Under the pieces are notes generated by a model. That model saw only the letters and a list, made by a program, of their open reading frames with translations, did not search any database and had not been told where the DNA came from. From the NCBI GenBank assembly GCA_021030915.1, contig JAGEMR010000007.1:521016-585015 (forward strand): a stretch of 64,000 bases of DNA, read 5' to 3'. The stretch's first letter is position 1. The number at the start of each line of letters is the position of its first letter. The stretch is from Astrothelium macrocarpum. Lineage: Eukaryota; Ascomycota; Dothideomycetes; Trypetheliales; Trypetheliaceae. The position numbers were made by a program, and so were the translations under genes. This document shows, piece after piece, positions 24,218-36,558 of this stretch.

Positions 24218-25534
24218 ATGGCATCAAAATCACGCCTTGAGAAACTCCCTACCGAGATCTTGAGCATGATCTTCCATGCGTTGCCTAACTTTAAAACCCT
24301 TGCCGCTCTCGTGGCAACCAGGCCATTATTTCACAACGTTTTCATTTCACAGCCTTCGAAGATAATTGGGTCAATCATGGCAAATGAGGTTTCTCGAGAG
24401 CTACTTCCGGAAGCGATTCTAGTTCTACTGATGAAGCGACTGTACCGTCGACACCGTCCACGTCAGGGTGAAGTCGAGCACCTTTTCAAACGATATCATA
24501 GAGATCAATGTAGCCTGCTTTGCCGCAGATGGACCCTTCAAGACGCTGCAGAAGTTGCCAAGACGCACCGTGTGTGCCAGACCCTCAGTCAGGAGTTCGC
24601 CACTGAGGCACTCAAGCAGCCTGAACGCGGAAAGTCATATAAAGAAAAGGCTTCAGAGAGAGAGTTGCTAAGAATTCAACGTGCCTTTTATCGCTTTGAG
24701 TTGCATTGCAATCTCTCCGAAGAGCGTCTTCCGCCCTATGTTGATCGGATGCCCGAAGATCAACTTCAGATGTTTTTGTCAGACTACGCACCTTGGGAGA
24801 ATGAGCAACTGGCTAGTGTCCAAGACTATCTCTCTGAAAGACTTAAGGTTCCATTTAATGAAATGTCTTTCCACGACATTGGATGGGGCAAGATGTTCCA
24901 CGAACAACGCGGTGTAAGCCCATGGTCCAACAAGCAGTATGTTTTATCTTTGGGGCTGGGCTTTCTCGTGCCGCTATTCAAGCCAACAGCTTACGAGCGG
25001 GTTCGGAAGATACTTGATCCTATTCAATACCCCGCTGACTACTACTCTATAAAGGATAGGACGGTGTCCCATAGTCATAGACCCGTCTCTCCAAAAAGAC
25101 ATGGAGAAAATGGGGATTCCTTGTGGGAGGATGACGACAATGGACCAAAAGAACTGTGGAAGTGGGCCTACATTAACCTAGGGGCAAACCAATGTTACTA
25201 CTTCCGTCAGTATCGTAATATTAGGGTGAGAGGGTACTTCTTCTGGGATCGCGAACGACTCAATCGATGGCATGTGCTTTCGACAAACCCTGGAGATCAT
25301 GCTTCGGAACCCAACGACAGTCACTTTCCCAGCGGCCGGAATTCCGCTTCAAAGTTCTGGGAGGGTTGCTTCATCAGATGGTCTCTTTGGCAATTAGGTG
25401 GAAGAGGATACTGGGAAGAAGGCAAGACAAGCAGGATCGAATGGGAACGAGGCCCACCTGATGACCTAGCACGGGAAATGCGCGTGGTGCAACATGATGC
25501 AGCGATAAAAGGAGCTTCATACGACCCCTTTTAG
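24218..25534 (+). CDS. F-box domain protein, otherwise uncharacterised
   Basis: A single exon of 438 residues with a good initiation context (CACCAAGATGG). Residues about 6-45 (LEKLPTEILSMIFHALPNF and then LAALVATRPLFHNVF) form an F-box, the Skp1-binding motif of SCF ubiquitin ligases. The rest (EDQLQMFLSDYAPWENEQL, LSLGLGFLVPLFKPTAYERV, CFIRWSLWQLGGRGYWEEGK) resembles the large family of fungal F-box or hypothetical proteins with no defined substrate domain; no WD40 or LRR repeat is visible. It lies downstream of cullin-3, but F-box proteins normally work with cullin-1, so adjacency does not imply a shared complex. Confidence 0.82.
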   Translation: MASKSRLEKLPTEILSMIFHALPNFKTLAALVATRPLFHNVFISQPSKIIGSIMANEVSRELLPEAILVLLMKRLYRRHRPRQGEVEHLFKRYHRDQCSLLCRRWTLQDAAEVAKTHRVCQTLSQEFATEALKQPERGKSYKEKASERELLRIQRAFYRFELHCNLSEERLPPYVDRMPEDQLQMFLSDYAPWENEQLASVQDYLSERLKVPFNEMSFHDIGWGKMFHEQRGVSPWSNKQYVLSLGLGFLVPLFKPTAYERVRKILDPIQYPADYYSIKDRTVSHSHRPVSPKRHGENGDSLWEDDDNGPKELWKWAYINLGANQCYYFRQYRNIRVRGYFFWDRERLNRWHVLSTNPGDHASEPNDSHFPSGRNSASKFWEGCFIRWSLWQLGGRGYWEEGKTSRIEWERGPPDDLAREMRVVQHDAAIKGASYDPF

Positions 25535-26464
25535 ATGGTCGCTTCCTAGCTAAGTTTAGCGACTCATGAGATGGCTCGGTGGTCCCCGCATGATTAGGTT
25601 TGGTGAGAAACAGCGATAAATCTAGCAATACAAAGGGACATGGAGTCCAATAATGGTATCAAACCCACTACTGTATATTATTCAATGCGTCACTATGCTT
25701 GAAGACTGCAATTTCTCTGCCCCAAACGATAGTCCATATGATAGTCGCTTCTAATGCTGATAAGCAAAACATGCTCTTGGGTCTGTTCACCATTAACACC
25801 ACAGAATATTAGAATTGCAGACGGTCACTGGCACAAGCATGGCCACATAGAGCGGGAACTGAGATGAGGACAATGCAGATTATATTTGGCAAGTGGAGTA
25901 TACTAGCTCAAAATGTGACGATCCATGCACACTGAATTTAGGATTTGGAAACGCGTTATTAAACCCACTCAAGTTTGCAATGAAACACATGACCTTTGTA
26001 CATACTAAAGAGGTCCTTGGCAGGATTTCGGCCTGTCGGAATGATGAGCGTCGCTATTCGACCAGTTTTGCAATTTGTGCTGGGTGACTATTATGCACAT
26101 GTCGAAGTAACTTCGTTACGCTGCAATGCATGGCTTTTTGCGCTCTCTGATGGGCTGACAGAAAAAATTAAAAAAAGACGAAAACAAAAGAAAGGGCCTT
26201 TGAATCTAAGAGTCGATCTTTTACCGAAGATCAAATCATTGAGTAAGAAATATTACTGAGGTGTTTGTCCATCTTCACTTAAGGGTCTCACCGTTGTGTG
26301 TTCGGCGAATTAAATCTTAGTGTGACCTCCAGTGCACGTGAGCTTTGTTTACAAATTTCCGAATTCGGCTACTCCGTCACCTCGATCCAACTGCAAGCTT
26401 CGTGCCTTCGATCGATCACGGACAACGTACGATCCATGAATGATTTCTCTACTCTTCCGTAATC
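25535..26464. other. Intergenic upstream of BUB1
   Basis: 930 bp, AT-rich in places. A CACGTGA E-box-type site sits near 26335, about 130 bp before the BUB1 start. No gene is supported. Confidence 0.5.
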
Positions 26465-29400
26465 ATGGCATCTGAAGACTTAATATCTTTTGACATTATC
26501 GAGGACCATAAGGAAAATATTCAATCTCTTCCGTCCGGCCGCTCAGCAAAAGCTCTTGCAACGACACTTTCTCCACTGGCTTCACGACCCACACCACCTC
26601 TCTCCGCAACACAAAACCTGAATGATGACGAACGCGTAAAGTTTGAAAAGGAAATAGAAAATATCGATGAGAGCGATGATCCTCTCGACATCTTTGACCG
26701 CTACGTAAAATGGACTCTGGATGCTTACCCATCTGCGCAAGCGACACTCCAGAGTCAGCTCTTACCACTCCTCGAGCGCGCGACGAAGACGTTTCTAACA
26801 AGTGCACATTACAAAAACGACCCACGATACTTGAAGCTCTGGCTAAACTATATCCGCTTCTTCAGTGATGCTCCTCGAGAGACATACGCCTTCCTCGCCC
26901 GCCACAACGTCGGCGAGTCGCTCGCGTTATACTATGAGGAGTTTGCGGCATGGCTAGAAGGCGCAGGTCGCTGGGCACAGGCGGAGGAGGTGTATAGATT
27001 AGGACTGGACAAACAGGCTCGACCACATGAGCGCCTGGCACGGAAATTCGCCGAATTTGAAAGGAGAAGGGAAGAACAAGGACAGACTGCTAATGAACCT
27101 AGTAGTCCGGCACTACCAATCGCAAGAGCAGCTCTGGCAGAGAAAACAGACCCTTTTGCAAGCCATGTAGGGGAGGATGGTGCTGCAGATCCACAAGCGC
27201 GAGACCGTCGCGAAGCAATGGGAGGCCCCAAAAACCCCACAAAACAAAAGCTTGCCGTGTTCTCGGACGCTGATGAACCTGAGCGCACAAATTCGAGAGA
27301 CGGGCCGCGTGGGTGGGAGAGTATACAGTCATTAAGCGAGCGGAAGAAGGAAAATTCAATGGAGGCAAGGCCGTGGGCTGGAGAGACAATAAAGGGCGGT
27401 AAGAGTAACGTCGGAATGCCAAAGATGATGGTCTTCAAGGACCAGGTAAGCTTAATCTTTCTGTGGCGAATATCGCAATTCCCCTTATTTACGGTCACAG
27501 GACTGATTACTGCCGGTTCTGACGCATTTTTGTATTTCAGTCTTCCTATCATCAAATTAAATCTACTTTATCGAACCCACTTCCCAAATCCCAATGCCTG
27601 CCGAATCCAAAAACTGGAAGAATAGATTTTGTTTTTGCGAAACTTGATGCGGTCTATCCGAATCCCAAAGACCCATCCGAAGAGTACTGTTTCGAGGAGT
27701 TAAGGGCAAAAGACAGGGGATGGCTTGACTTCGCATGGGCCCGTGAAGTACAACCAGTCTGTGATAATGAACCGCAAGTCGAGATTAAACCACCATCACA
27801 CCTACAAGCAGTACCGGCAGATGATCAAAATTTGGTTTTAAAGCCTGCAGAGCACCTTGAAAAGAAATTTCAAAAGACGCTATCATTGAACGATGTGGAT
27901 GAGAATGGCATACCGATTGAGAAAAAAGGTGACCTTGAAAGGCGATTGCGAAGGGAAGAAAAGGCCAACAAGACACGAAAGATCAAAGTCATGGAAGTGA
28001 AGGCAGAGACTCAGACTAGTATGTATGACATACATCGGCTGAACCCTCGATACTGACACTTTGCAGTCCAAACGAATCTTACATCACCAACAGGTCGGAA
28101 ACTGAAAAGGAAGAAATCAGGTGAGAGAACTACCGAACCGACCATGACAATCAATACTAGAGAGGCAATGGACGAAGTTTACGGCATTTTCAATGCGCCA
28201 CTATCTTCGCAAAAAGAAGAAGAAGAGAGCGAAGAAAGTGAGGATGACGATGACTTTACAAGCGCCGAGGAGAGTACTGGCACTGGCCGCATTTCGGGGA
28301 CAAATAGCGAGTACGGGGATGAGACGCGTAACGAATTTGGCGAAGAAACTCGAAAAGAAGTCTTAGAGAGCCAACAAAGACAACCACGAAATGACACAAT
28401 ATCAGACGCCAAGAGCGAAGCTGAGTGGTCCGAGTTCACCACAAGCAAGCATGTACCCAAAGCCGAAGAGACTAAAGATGATGTGGATCATACCACTGGT
28501 ACGAAAAGTGGCAGCTTCGAAGTGTATCAAGATGAAGAGTCACAGACAACAACCTTGGAACAGGAAGCCAAGACTCCGGTCGATGTTGTTGATAATATGG
28601 ACTCCGAAAACATAGCCCCAGAAACGAAGTTTGTGCCACTGCCACTGGAGGATTTCGAAGCGCCTACACATCCTTTCCGTAATCCAGACCAGGTTGCACA
28701 GAGCAGACTACCATTCATGACTCCCATTGTCGAAAAGACAGAATCATCTCTCGGATTAGCCACTTCCAAAACGGACAAGGACTATTTCAATTCCAAAACC
28801 CCAAGCAGACAAGTAACTGTCAAGACTCCAACAATACCAGAGACCGCGAGTGACGACCTCCCAAGCAGCCCATTCCAAGAAGTTTTGAACGAAGCATTGC
28901 CTTCACGCAAGAAACTCGAACCTATTCTAACAGGCTCACGACCCAAAAAATCCAAACCCGTTACCTCACCCAAAAAAAAGCCCTTGACTGTTCATGCACC
29001 ATTGAAAACAAATGAAGAGCGAACAAAAGGACCCGTTATCAAAGATCTTCAATGCAATCCTCTTGATGAAACTACACGCACAACAATTCTCGAGCAAACC
29101 CGGCCACCTCTCCGCACCTTCGAGGGCTTCTATGATCACCAAATGGAAGACTCAGATCGTCTACCAGAAGTTGTCAAATTTGTCAAGTCTCTGGCCAAAG
29201 CCCGCAAGAGTACCAACGTTGACAAGACTACGGCAAGCAGCTCTCTCCCACCAACACTATGCTTCCCTGATATCAAAACAACCTATACTGTCAAACGCGA
29301 GCTAGGCAAAGGCGCCTTTGCGCCCGTTTACCTCGTCGAAAGTTCCGCAGCCGCTACCAAATCTAGTGACTGTGACAACCCCGAGGAGCAGCCAATCCAA

Positions 29401-30369
29401 AAGACCCAGGACTCCTTTGTCACCACCTTCCGTCGACCTCTCGAAGCTATTAAATCCGAATCCCCACCAACCCCCTGGGAATTCTACATCATCCGCACGC
29501 TCCACCGACGGCTGGGCCCCCAGGACCGTGCCACCGCCAGCCTCATCAACGCCCACGAACTCCACCTCTACCGCAGCGAATGCTTCCTCGTCGAATCCTT
29601 CCACGACCAAGGCACGCTCCTCGACCTGGTCAACCTCGCCAAAGCCGACGCCGCCAAGGGCACCAACACCGCCACGGCGGCCGCAGGCGTCGACGAGACC
29701 CTCGCCATGTTCTTCGCCGTCGAGCTGCTGCGCACCGTCGAGGCCATGCATCGCCACGCCGTCATCCACGGCGACATCAAGCCGGACAACGTGCTCGTGC
29801 GCTTCGACGACGCCGTCGCGGCGCGCAACGCGTGGGCGTCGTCGTACGCGCCGTCTGGGAGCGACGGGTGGGCCGCGAAGGGCGTCACGCTGATTGACTT
29901 TGGCCGCGGCATCGACGTGCGCGCGTTTCCGCCCGGCGCGCAGTTTGTGGCCGAGTGGGAGACCGGGCCGACGGATTGTGCGGAGATGCGCGAGCTGCGG
30001 CCGTGGAACTATCAGGCGGATTACCATGGGTTGGCGGGGTGTTTGTATACGTTGTTGTTTGGGCGGTATATTGAGACGGTGGTGGAGAAGTCCGCTGCTG
30101 GGGGGTTGGGGGCGAAACGGTATAGGATTCGGGAGGGCCTGAAGCGGTATTGGCAGGTGGAGATTTGGGGAGAGTGCTTTGAGTTGCTGCTGAATTCGGC
30201 GGCAATGGCAGAGCGGGAGGAAGGAGGAAGATTGCCAGCTTTGAGGGGTTTGAAGGGGGTGAGGGAGAGAATGGAGGGATGGTTGGTGGAGAATTGTGAG
30301 AGGGGGGTGGGGTTGAAGGGGATGATTCGGAGGATGGAGGGTTCGATTAAAGAGAGCAGACGAAAGTGA
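26465..30369 (+). CDS. bub1: BUB1-type spindle checkpoint protein kinase
   Basis: Exons 26465..27445, 27541..28018 and 28067..30369 give 1,253 residues. Residues 16-18 are a KEN box (DHKENIQSL). Residues about 55-210 are the Mad3/Bub1 TPR region (DPLDIFDRYVKWTLDAYPSA, YLKLWLNYIRFF, AEEVYRLGLDK). The first splice joins MMVFKDQ to SSYHQIKSTL and leads to a likely Bub3-binding GLEBS segment (DFVFAKLDAVYP, then EYCFEELRAKDRGWL). A conserved segment TMTINTREAMDEVYGIFN lies at about 512. The kinase domain (about 890-1253) has GKGAFAPVY, the AIK lysine (about 949), HGDIKPDN (Asp about 1056) and DFGRGID (Asp about 1097), all BUB1 hallmarks. It works at kinetochores in the mitotic checkpoint and in H2A phosphorylation. 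The kinase part is strikingly GC-rich compared with the 5' half. Confidence 0.95.
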
Positions 30370-30776
30370 TTCATCTTGAATGTGGGATGGAATTGAAGTG
30401 CTGTCTTTGTTTGATCGACCGAGCTGGTGTTTGGGTAGATGGGGACATCACACTGTTCTTGTTCTATTTCCTTATCCGCCGCTTCTTCCTTTCTTGCCGT
30501 TCCGTAGTCTTTCATGAATTTTTCATTCAATTTGCAGATTCGTGTTTCTTCCTGCATACAACAGAATTATTTACAGCTCGAATCCCATAATCACAAGCTT
30601 ATTTCGGCATCTCTCGTGTACGTGCCGTTTCCCTAACCAAAAATCAAAGTAAGTGGTATCTCGAAAATAGTGCATAAAGCACGAAGCAAGCGCATCTCTG
30701 GGCTCACAAGAGAAAAAATCACCACAAAGTTCCATGTAGATTCCCATGCATCTGTGAACGAATACTTTCCTCCTGC
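30370..30776. other. Convergent 3' spacer between BUB1 and the kelch gene
   Basis: 407 bp with the 3' ends of two convergent genes. No gene or RNA is recognised. Confidence 0.55.
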
Positions 30777-33351
30777 TCAATCCCTATTAATGACTCGCAA
30801 GCTTCGTCTTGGATTCAGTGCTGTTCCCCAGAATGTTGGTTCTCGTCCTCCCAACAAGTCTTCGTTGCTACTATCGCTACCTCGCCTAATAGCTTCGTAC
30901 CTCTGCTGTCCGCTGCTTCCAATCGTTCCTGGACCAGTGCCACTGTTCGTAGCAGTCTGACTGCTCGCCGCAAACTTGCTACTTTGCGGACTGGCATCCC
31001 GCTGACTCTTGCTGAGAGGCCCTGGAGGTGGTAACACGAAGCCCTTTTCTGCACGTGGATCTCGGGTTGCTTGTCGCTGAACAGCGGCAACGTGGTTCTT
31101 GTAGAGTTGGAGTTGCTTGCGGTAGAGCCAAGCCACGAATGCAAGATAACAAGCGATGATGAAGAGTACACCAGCAATGACCCCAGCCACAATGGCGCCG
31201 ATATTCGGACCAGATTTGCCCGTATCGATGGTTGAACCAGGGCCAGGTAGAGACGTTGCCGTGATGACAGCGCCGGCCGAATTGGTGGTCGTGTATGTAA
31301 TAGGTTTTCCAGTTGCAAGCGGACCGGATGTGGCTGACTGTGCTGGAGCGGTGATGGTGGCACCGCCTCCTGGTGAACCACCAACGATGCTCACAACTTC
31401 CTGGGGAACTTGATATCCGTAAGATCCGATGAGACCTGATGTATTGCTCGTCCCAATTTGGGCAGGCTGTTGGTTGAGTGGATTGTTTTGGCCAGTTGAG
31501 CTCGAGGGGTTAACTTGAGGATTGGAGTTGGCAACGGATCCAGGAGACAAAGCAGTGAATGAATTGGTCCATTTCAGGTTACTCATATCGAAAACGTATA
31601 TGCCGGGGGAGTCACACGTGAGCTCCTGGCCAACGTAACCACCGACAACAATCATTTGGGCATCCCATACGTTGCACGTGTGGCCAGCTCGAGGTGGTGG
31701 CACTGATTGTCCATCGGTATTGACTTGATACCACGTGAAAGAGGGGATTGTCAAGATCCACATGTCACCATACTGAGTTTGATTGCCTGCCGGCTGGAGG
31801 TTTTGCCCACCGTACATGTACATGTTATATGAAGATCCATCGGATGCAGCTGCTACCACAGCGCATGGATTGACTCGGAAGTTAGGCGATGTGCTCGACG
31901 TGGCTTGCTTATACCAAGTTGATGAAGCAATATCGTAAACGTCAATGACATTCATTTGGGTCTATCCAATCATATCAGCGTTTCGTCGTGGCTTATGCTA
32001 ATATTGGTATACTCACATAAGTATCAGCGGTACCACCAGCAAGACCTAGGAGAATACCTTCGGCACCAAATCCCGGAACGAAGACAAGAATGCCATCTGC
32101 TCGTTCTGTAAATCCAGCTTCGTCCTGGTTTCCACCCTGAGTGATATTTCTGTAGACGCCATCACTTCCTGCTGCCGAGCCCCCAGATAATGACTGTACA
32201 CCATTATTGGTGAACCCGGGGAAAGTGTATTCCAATAGAGATTTAAGGTAGACCCGACCATTCTCATACGTCCAACCTTCGGTCGTCCATTGATCTAAAT
32301 GTCCACCGAAAAACCAGCCTCTGCCAAGCTGAGTAGCTGTCATCCCAGCGCCTTCAGCGGCACATTGAACAGGCTGGCCATCCGGTGCGGCATTATCGCC
32401 AGCAGAAGTTGTTGGGTTACCGTGCTGGATCCAAGAGGATGATGTTACATCATATTCCCACAAAACGCAGGGGCCTGGGCGGTCATCGGTATAGTTAGAA
32501 TACTCACCACCGTACAAATAGAGCGAATCGAAAGAATTCCAGAGGTATGCGTTTGCGACTGCAGGGAGACTGGGTGCTGAGGGAAGACCCGTCATCGCAG
32601 GCGTTGATATTTGCCAGTCTTTTGTCAAGTCCATTGAGAAAAAGTTGTTATCTATATTCCGGATCAGTTTCCAGAAAATTCAGGAACGACGTCTGACTCA
32701 CCCCATTGTCCTGTCTGACCATCTTGCGTTGTGTTTCTACCACCGTAGACGTACAAAGTGCCGTTGACGATGGCGCCTGTATCGAATTGAGCAAACTCAC
32801 GCGAACAAAAGTTAGATTGCGTGCTTACTTTGTTGACTAAATCGTGTGCAAACATCCGTTGGATCACTTTGCCGTTTTTCCAGATTTACTTCAGCCAGGA
32901 CGGGTTCTTCAGTCTTTGGTGCTTCTCGTATCAGGCCGCCTTTCACCCCAAAAGCTACGTGCCCTGTATTTCTCATCAATGGGAGGTCTTGCAGAAGCGG
33001 CAGCGTAAGGGCAAGCAGGAGTGCAAATGCACCAATTCTGTAGATTCTGGATGAAGTCGCCGAGTGCATCACAGCAGATGCTGGATCGACAAGAATGGTT
33101 GTAGACGTGTCATCGCTTTCATCTTCTACATCATTTGCATCCTCCCATTCGTGTTCTTCGTCTTCATTGAGAATTTCTGTTCTGCTCCGGAATCGTACTT
33201 TTTGCGTTGGGCGAGCCTTTGGTATGGATGCGAATGTTTGGACTGACTCGTCGTCTTCGTCATCAAGAATTTCTCGAAAGACGGACCGGCGTCTTGGAAT
33301 TTCCTCCACAGCTTCCGCAATCGGCTCCATTGGTGGTGTTCCAGTAGTCAT
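30777..33351 (-). CDS. Kelch-repeat protein with two membrane segments
   Basis: Four exons, complement(30777..31961, 32017..32651, 32702..32776, 32829..33351), give 805 residues. All junctions are GT-AG and in phase, for example FSQQ-SAIVNGTLYVYGG and GQWDNNFFSMDL. Residues 1-100 are acidic and hydrophilic. A first hydrophobic segment (about 106-121, GAFALLLALTLPLL) is followed by a dibasic KR at 159-160, a possible Kex2-type site. Six kelch-like motifs follow (YVYGGRN, YLYGGEY, WFFGGHL, LGLAGGTAD, YMYGGQN, VVGGYVG), enough for a beta-propeller. Then come a Ser/Thr/Pro/Gly-rich stalk, a second membrane segment (about 665-691, GAIVAGVIAGVLFIIACYLA) and a basic tail. Many fungal surface kelch proteins have this propeller-stalk-TM form; ligand and role are unknown. 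The start ATG is the first one in frame. Confidence 0.85.
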
Positions 33352-36300
33352 TTTTGGCAAAGGGTGGAGTAGACGCGACAGTCTCACAGCAGCTCAGCGT
33401 TGCAAAGTCTAGAACACTCACGCGCGCAACCAGCATTAAGAAGTCGTCACGCGTAGTGTGCCCCAGTACCCATTCAGTGGCTCCGATCACCGGGAAGTCA
33501 AGGTCCGGCGCGCAACGAAATCAAGATTAAGCGGGTCGGCGAATTTGTAAAAGCGAAATCAATTCATCGCAGCCGTGAGTGGATGCTTTCCCCTCGAATG
33601 ACCCCAGGAGGTGAAGTGGAATGACAATCTTGGGTAGGTACATGTGGCAGGTCAACACAACCGGGATATCAAGCTTGCTTTCGGGGAGGCCAGCGCGATG
33701 ACGTTGAGCTCTGCTCCAACGATCGCCTTCTGGCCCCGACGCGGCGAATGAAACGGTGCATCGAAAACGCCCATGGCTCCTTTCAGTAAGAGCCTCCGCA
33801 TCGGGTCCGCCACTTTTGCTGTCATCTCCTTGGCGTTCTTGTGAGCCACTCATCGCTCTCACCGTCTCCCCACAGCCGAACCTTTTCTTCCCAACCGGAA
33901 TCGCGCTTGTGTCGGCGGCTGGCCTGAGCAGCGCGCAACAGGAACCCATCCGCCGTGATCTTCGTCCTTCTAAGCATGGGACAAGTCATTCTTCTCAGGA
34001 ACCGTCTGCACTCTCACGACGCGATCTCCGATGTCACAAGCTAGTCCAGGGCATTCTCTTTATGTCGTCATCGCTTGTCTTCCTCGTAGGATTTCATCAA
34101 AATATCGACGTCTCCCAGGCTTTGTCGGTATGTTGCATCGGCTTTACTTCTACAACGGTTTTGATCGTCCGGTGGCTCTTTTCGAGGCGCTACCGATTGC
34201 TTGGGTGATCGTCGATTCAGTGGGGACTCATGCACCGCCATGTGTGGCGTAAGAGTGGCTGTGCTCGGTGTTGTGGCTTTCCGTTGCAGATCAGTATCAC
34301 CAGCCTCTGCGGCTTATGGTACTTTGCCCTGAGCTTGCACGTCCTCTTTATCTCTTGATTTGGAATGCGCGCGATTTCATTGATTGAATCATGTGGCCTA
34401 GGCAGTCCAACGTGGGTGCAGGAACAAAGTAAATTAATGAAGACAACAAGAATAGGAGAATATTCACTGATCCTTGATTTGCTAATGAATAAACGTTGGA
34501 AGATTCCTCATTCCTTCAATTCAGTCTATGTTGTCGATCGATAAGCTACACCACTGGCCTCATGGAGAACCAGTACGGTGTTATCGCATTACAGAATGCT
34601 TGGGGGCTAAAAAGTGTGCGAACGGAATGTCTTCCTGAACGAAATGTAGTCAAGGAGCCTGCAAGTCTTCATCTTTCCCGAGAACAAGATCAGGAGTAAT
34701 GAGATGCTGTGACAGCTTACCTTTCATCTTACCCCCCATGCTTGGTGTAAGGTGAGAAAACATCCCTTTCCTAAGAGCCTTGAGACCTTCACCTCAAAAT
34801 TGTGCCCATACATGAGGGTTAATAATTATGATACACAAGGCATGGATTTGTGGCTAATTTGCGAATCAAGATGCTACATCTTTTAAAGAAAATTCATCTA
34901 TCAGGGAACAGAAAACCCCTCGTCATGTCTCTTTCTTTCCCTTGTTCAGAAGAGATGGTTCTTTCCTGAATCAACTTCCAAAATTGCTGAAAAGGTCTTG
35001 GTCGCCTCAGCATGTCAAAATAACCTTTACGAGCATGCTATGTAAATACGGTCGATCATTTGTAATTGACTGCAATTTACTAGCTGGAAAGTTTCAAGAA
35101 TTGTCGGAGTCTAGAGACTAACGGGAGAAACGACCAACTCTTACCTGGGCAACGCTCTATTACATCCAGCGGCATGCTTAGACTAATAATCTTGATATGC
35201 GAATTTTGTATTTTGTTGCACAGGCTTCGCGAGGAGGCTCTTGGTCTATCACTAGTGAAAGATTTTTCATAATATTTCATGTCGTTTACTTAAACTTGCA
35301 GTTCCATAATTGGCAATTCGAAAGCGAGCAGAACAATCCACAAAACGATACAAAAACGACGAAGGCGCGCCCTGGAGCTCCTCAGCGGGACTTTGGAAGC
35401 ATGAATGGCAACTTACTAAGCATTCATATTGGTGTTCTGCCATCAGTCAACAGTTCCATGAGGAGAAACCTCCATGAGATCGCCATGAGAAAAGATATGT
35501 AGGAGTTGAGCCAGCTATAGTGAAGCATGTGAGAAGGATCGAACTCCATTATTGCCTTTTCGCTTCTACTGTTATTGCGGCTACTGTTGTTTTGAGGCTG
35601 ATAACGATGTCGTCATCGAAATACGTGGTGCAGGAGCAACATGATTGGTTTTGCCGCTCACAATGTTCTCGCATATGATGGCGGTCCTCGATCTTTTTGG
35701 AATGTTCGTTCTTGCGCCTTCCTTTTGTCAATGCGTGTTGCTCGATGTTTTTTCTCGTCAAAGCTATCTGAGACACTTCTTAAAGCCATTATATCTGCAA
35801 AGTCATTGTGAAGAAGAAAATCCCTTCGTTATATCATCTTCTCAATTGACTCCTCGTTCATACGCTCCTCGCTTCCAATGATTCCAAATTGTCTCACAGT
35901 CATAATTATGCATGGCCTTCAAGGGCTTTTTGAAAAATCGTACAATTATGCCGAGTCTATCAATGCCCCTGACAATAGTCATCGTCCTTCACACTTCAGA
36001 ATCTCATCTTCTTGCTGGGCCGCTGGATTTGCATCCTTGTGATGCCAATCTTTGTCTAGGTACTAATTATACGGTTCCCTACTTCCCCCTTAAGTACTGC
36101 GGTCGAGGTGGCATTATGGCATCGTTCGTAGAGTGCCTCATTATATTTGCGACCATGCCCGCCCTCTCAAAGTGTGATTTAATCAGAACTGTAAGACATC
36201 TTAGCATGGCATTTCTTGCTTTTGATAGGCGTGGGAGGATCTAATAGAAGATTTGCTTTCAGATCCTAAAACCATTCTTTTTACATTAAATACAGTAGTA

Positions 36301-36558
36301 TCAATTCTGGATCCAGGATCTCGATATCGAGCCAGGGAAGCTTCAGAGCCTGCTTCCAGGCCTTTATAATCCTTGGTGTAGCCTCTTTGTGCCTCCTCAT
36401 GTCCTTATTTTCGTAGCTATCCTTGAAGGGTCCTTCCATGCTTCTTTCTTGAGTGTTGGTCTTAGCACTCGATCAAGTCACACATGACCTTAAGCGTAGA
36501 TGCTCTTCGTAGTTACTTTTATTTGCATCGGCACCCCTATATCTTGAAAGAGTCAGAG
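33352..36558. other. Long intergenic region, no supported gene
   Basis: 3.2 kb between the kelch gene 5' end and the ricin-like gene 3' end. The first roughly 900 bp is of ordinary base composition and open in several frames, but none carries a recognisable motif. The remainder is AT-richer with many stops. I see no tRNA, long repeat or transposon. Confidence 0.45.

Noticed and set aside
21000..25534. Idea that cullin-3 and the neighbouring F-box protein form one ligase
   Set aside because: Cullin-3 uses BTB adaptors while F-box proteins bind cullin-1 through Skp1; adjacency is not evidence.
29302..30027. Long antisense open frame of 241 codons opposite the BUB1 kinase domain
   Set aside because: It is a by-product of high GC and Arg/Gly/Val-rich antisense codons; the sense strand carries all kinase motifs.
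33527..34208. Open frames of 140-150 codons on both strands upstream of the kelch gene
   Set aside because: Mutually overlapping, without motifs; likely open by composition only.
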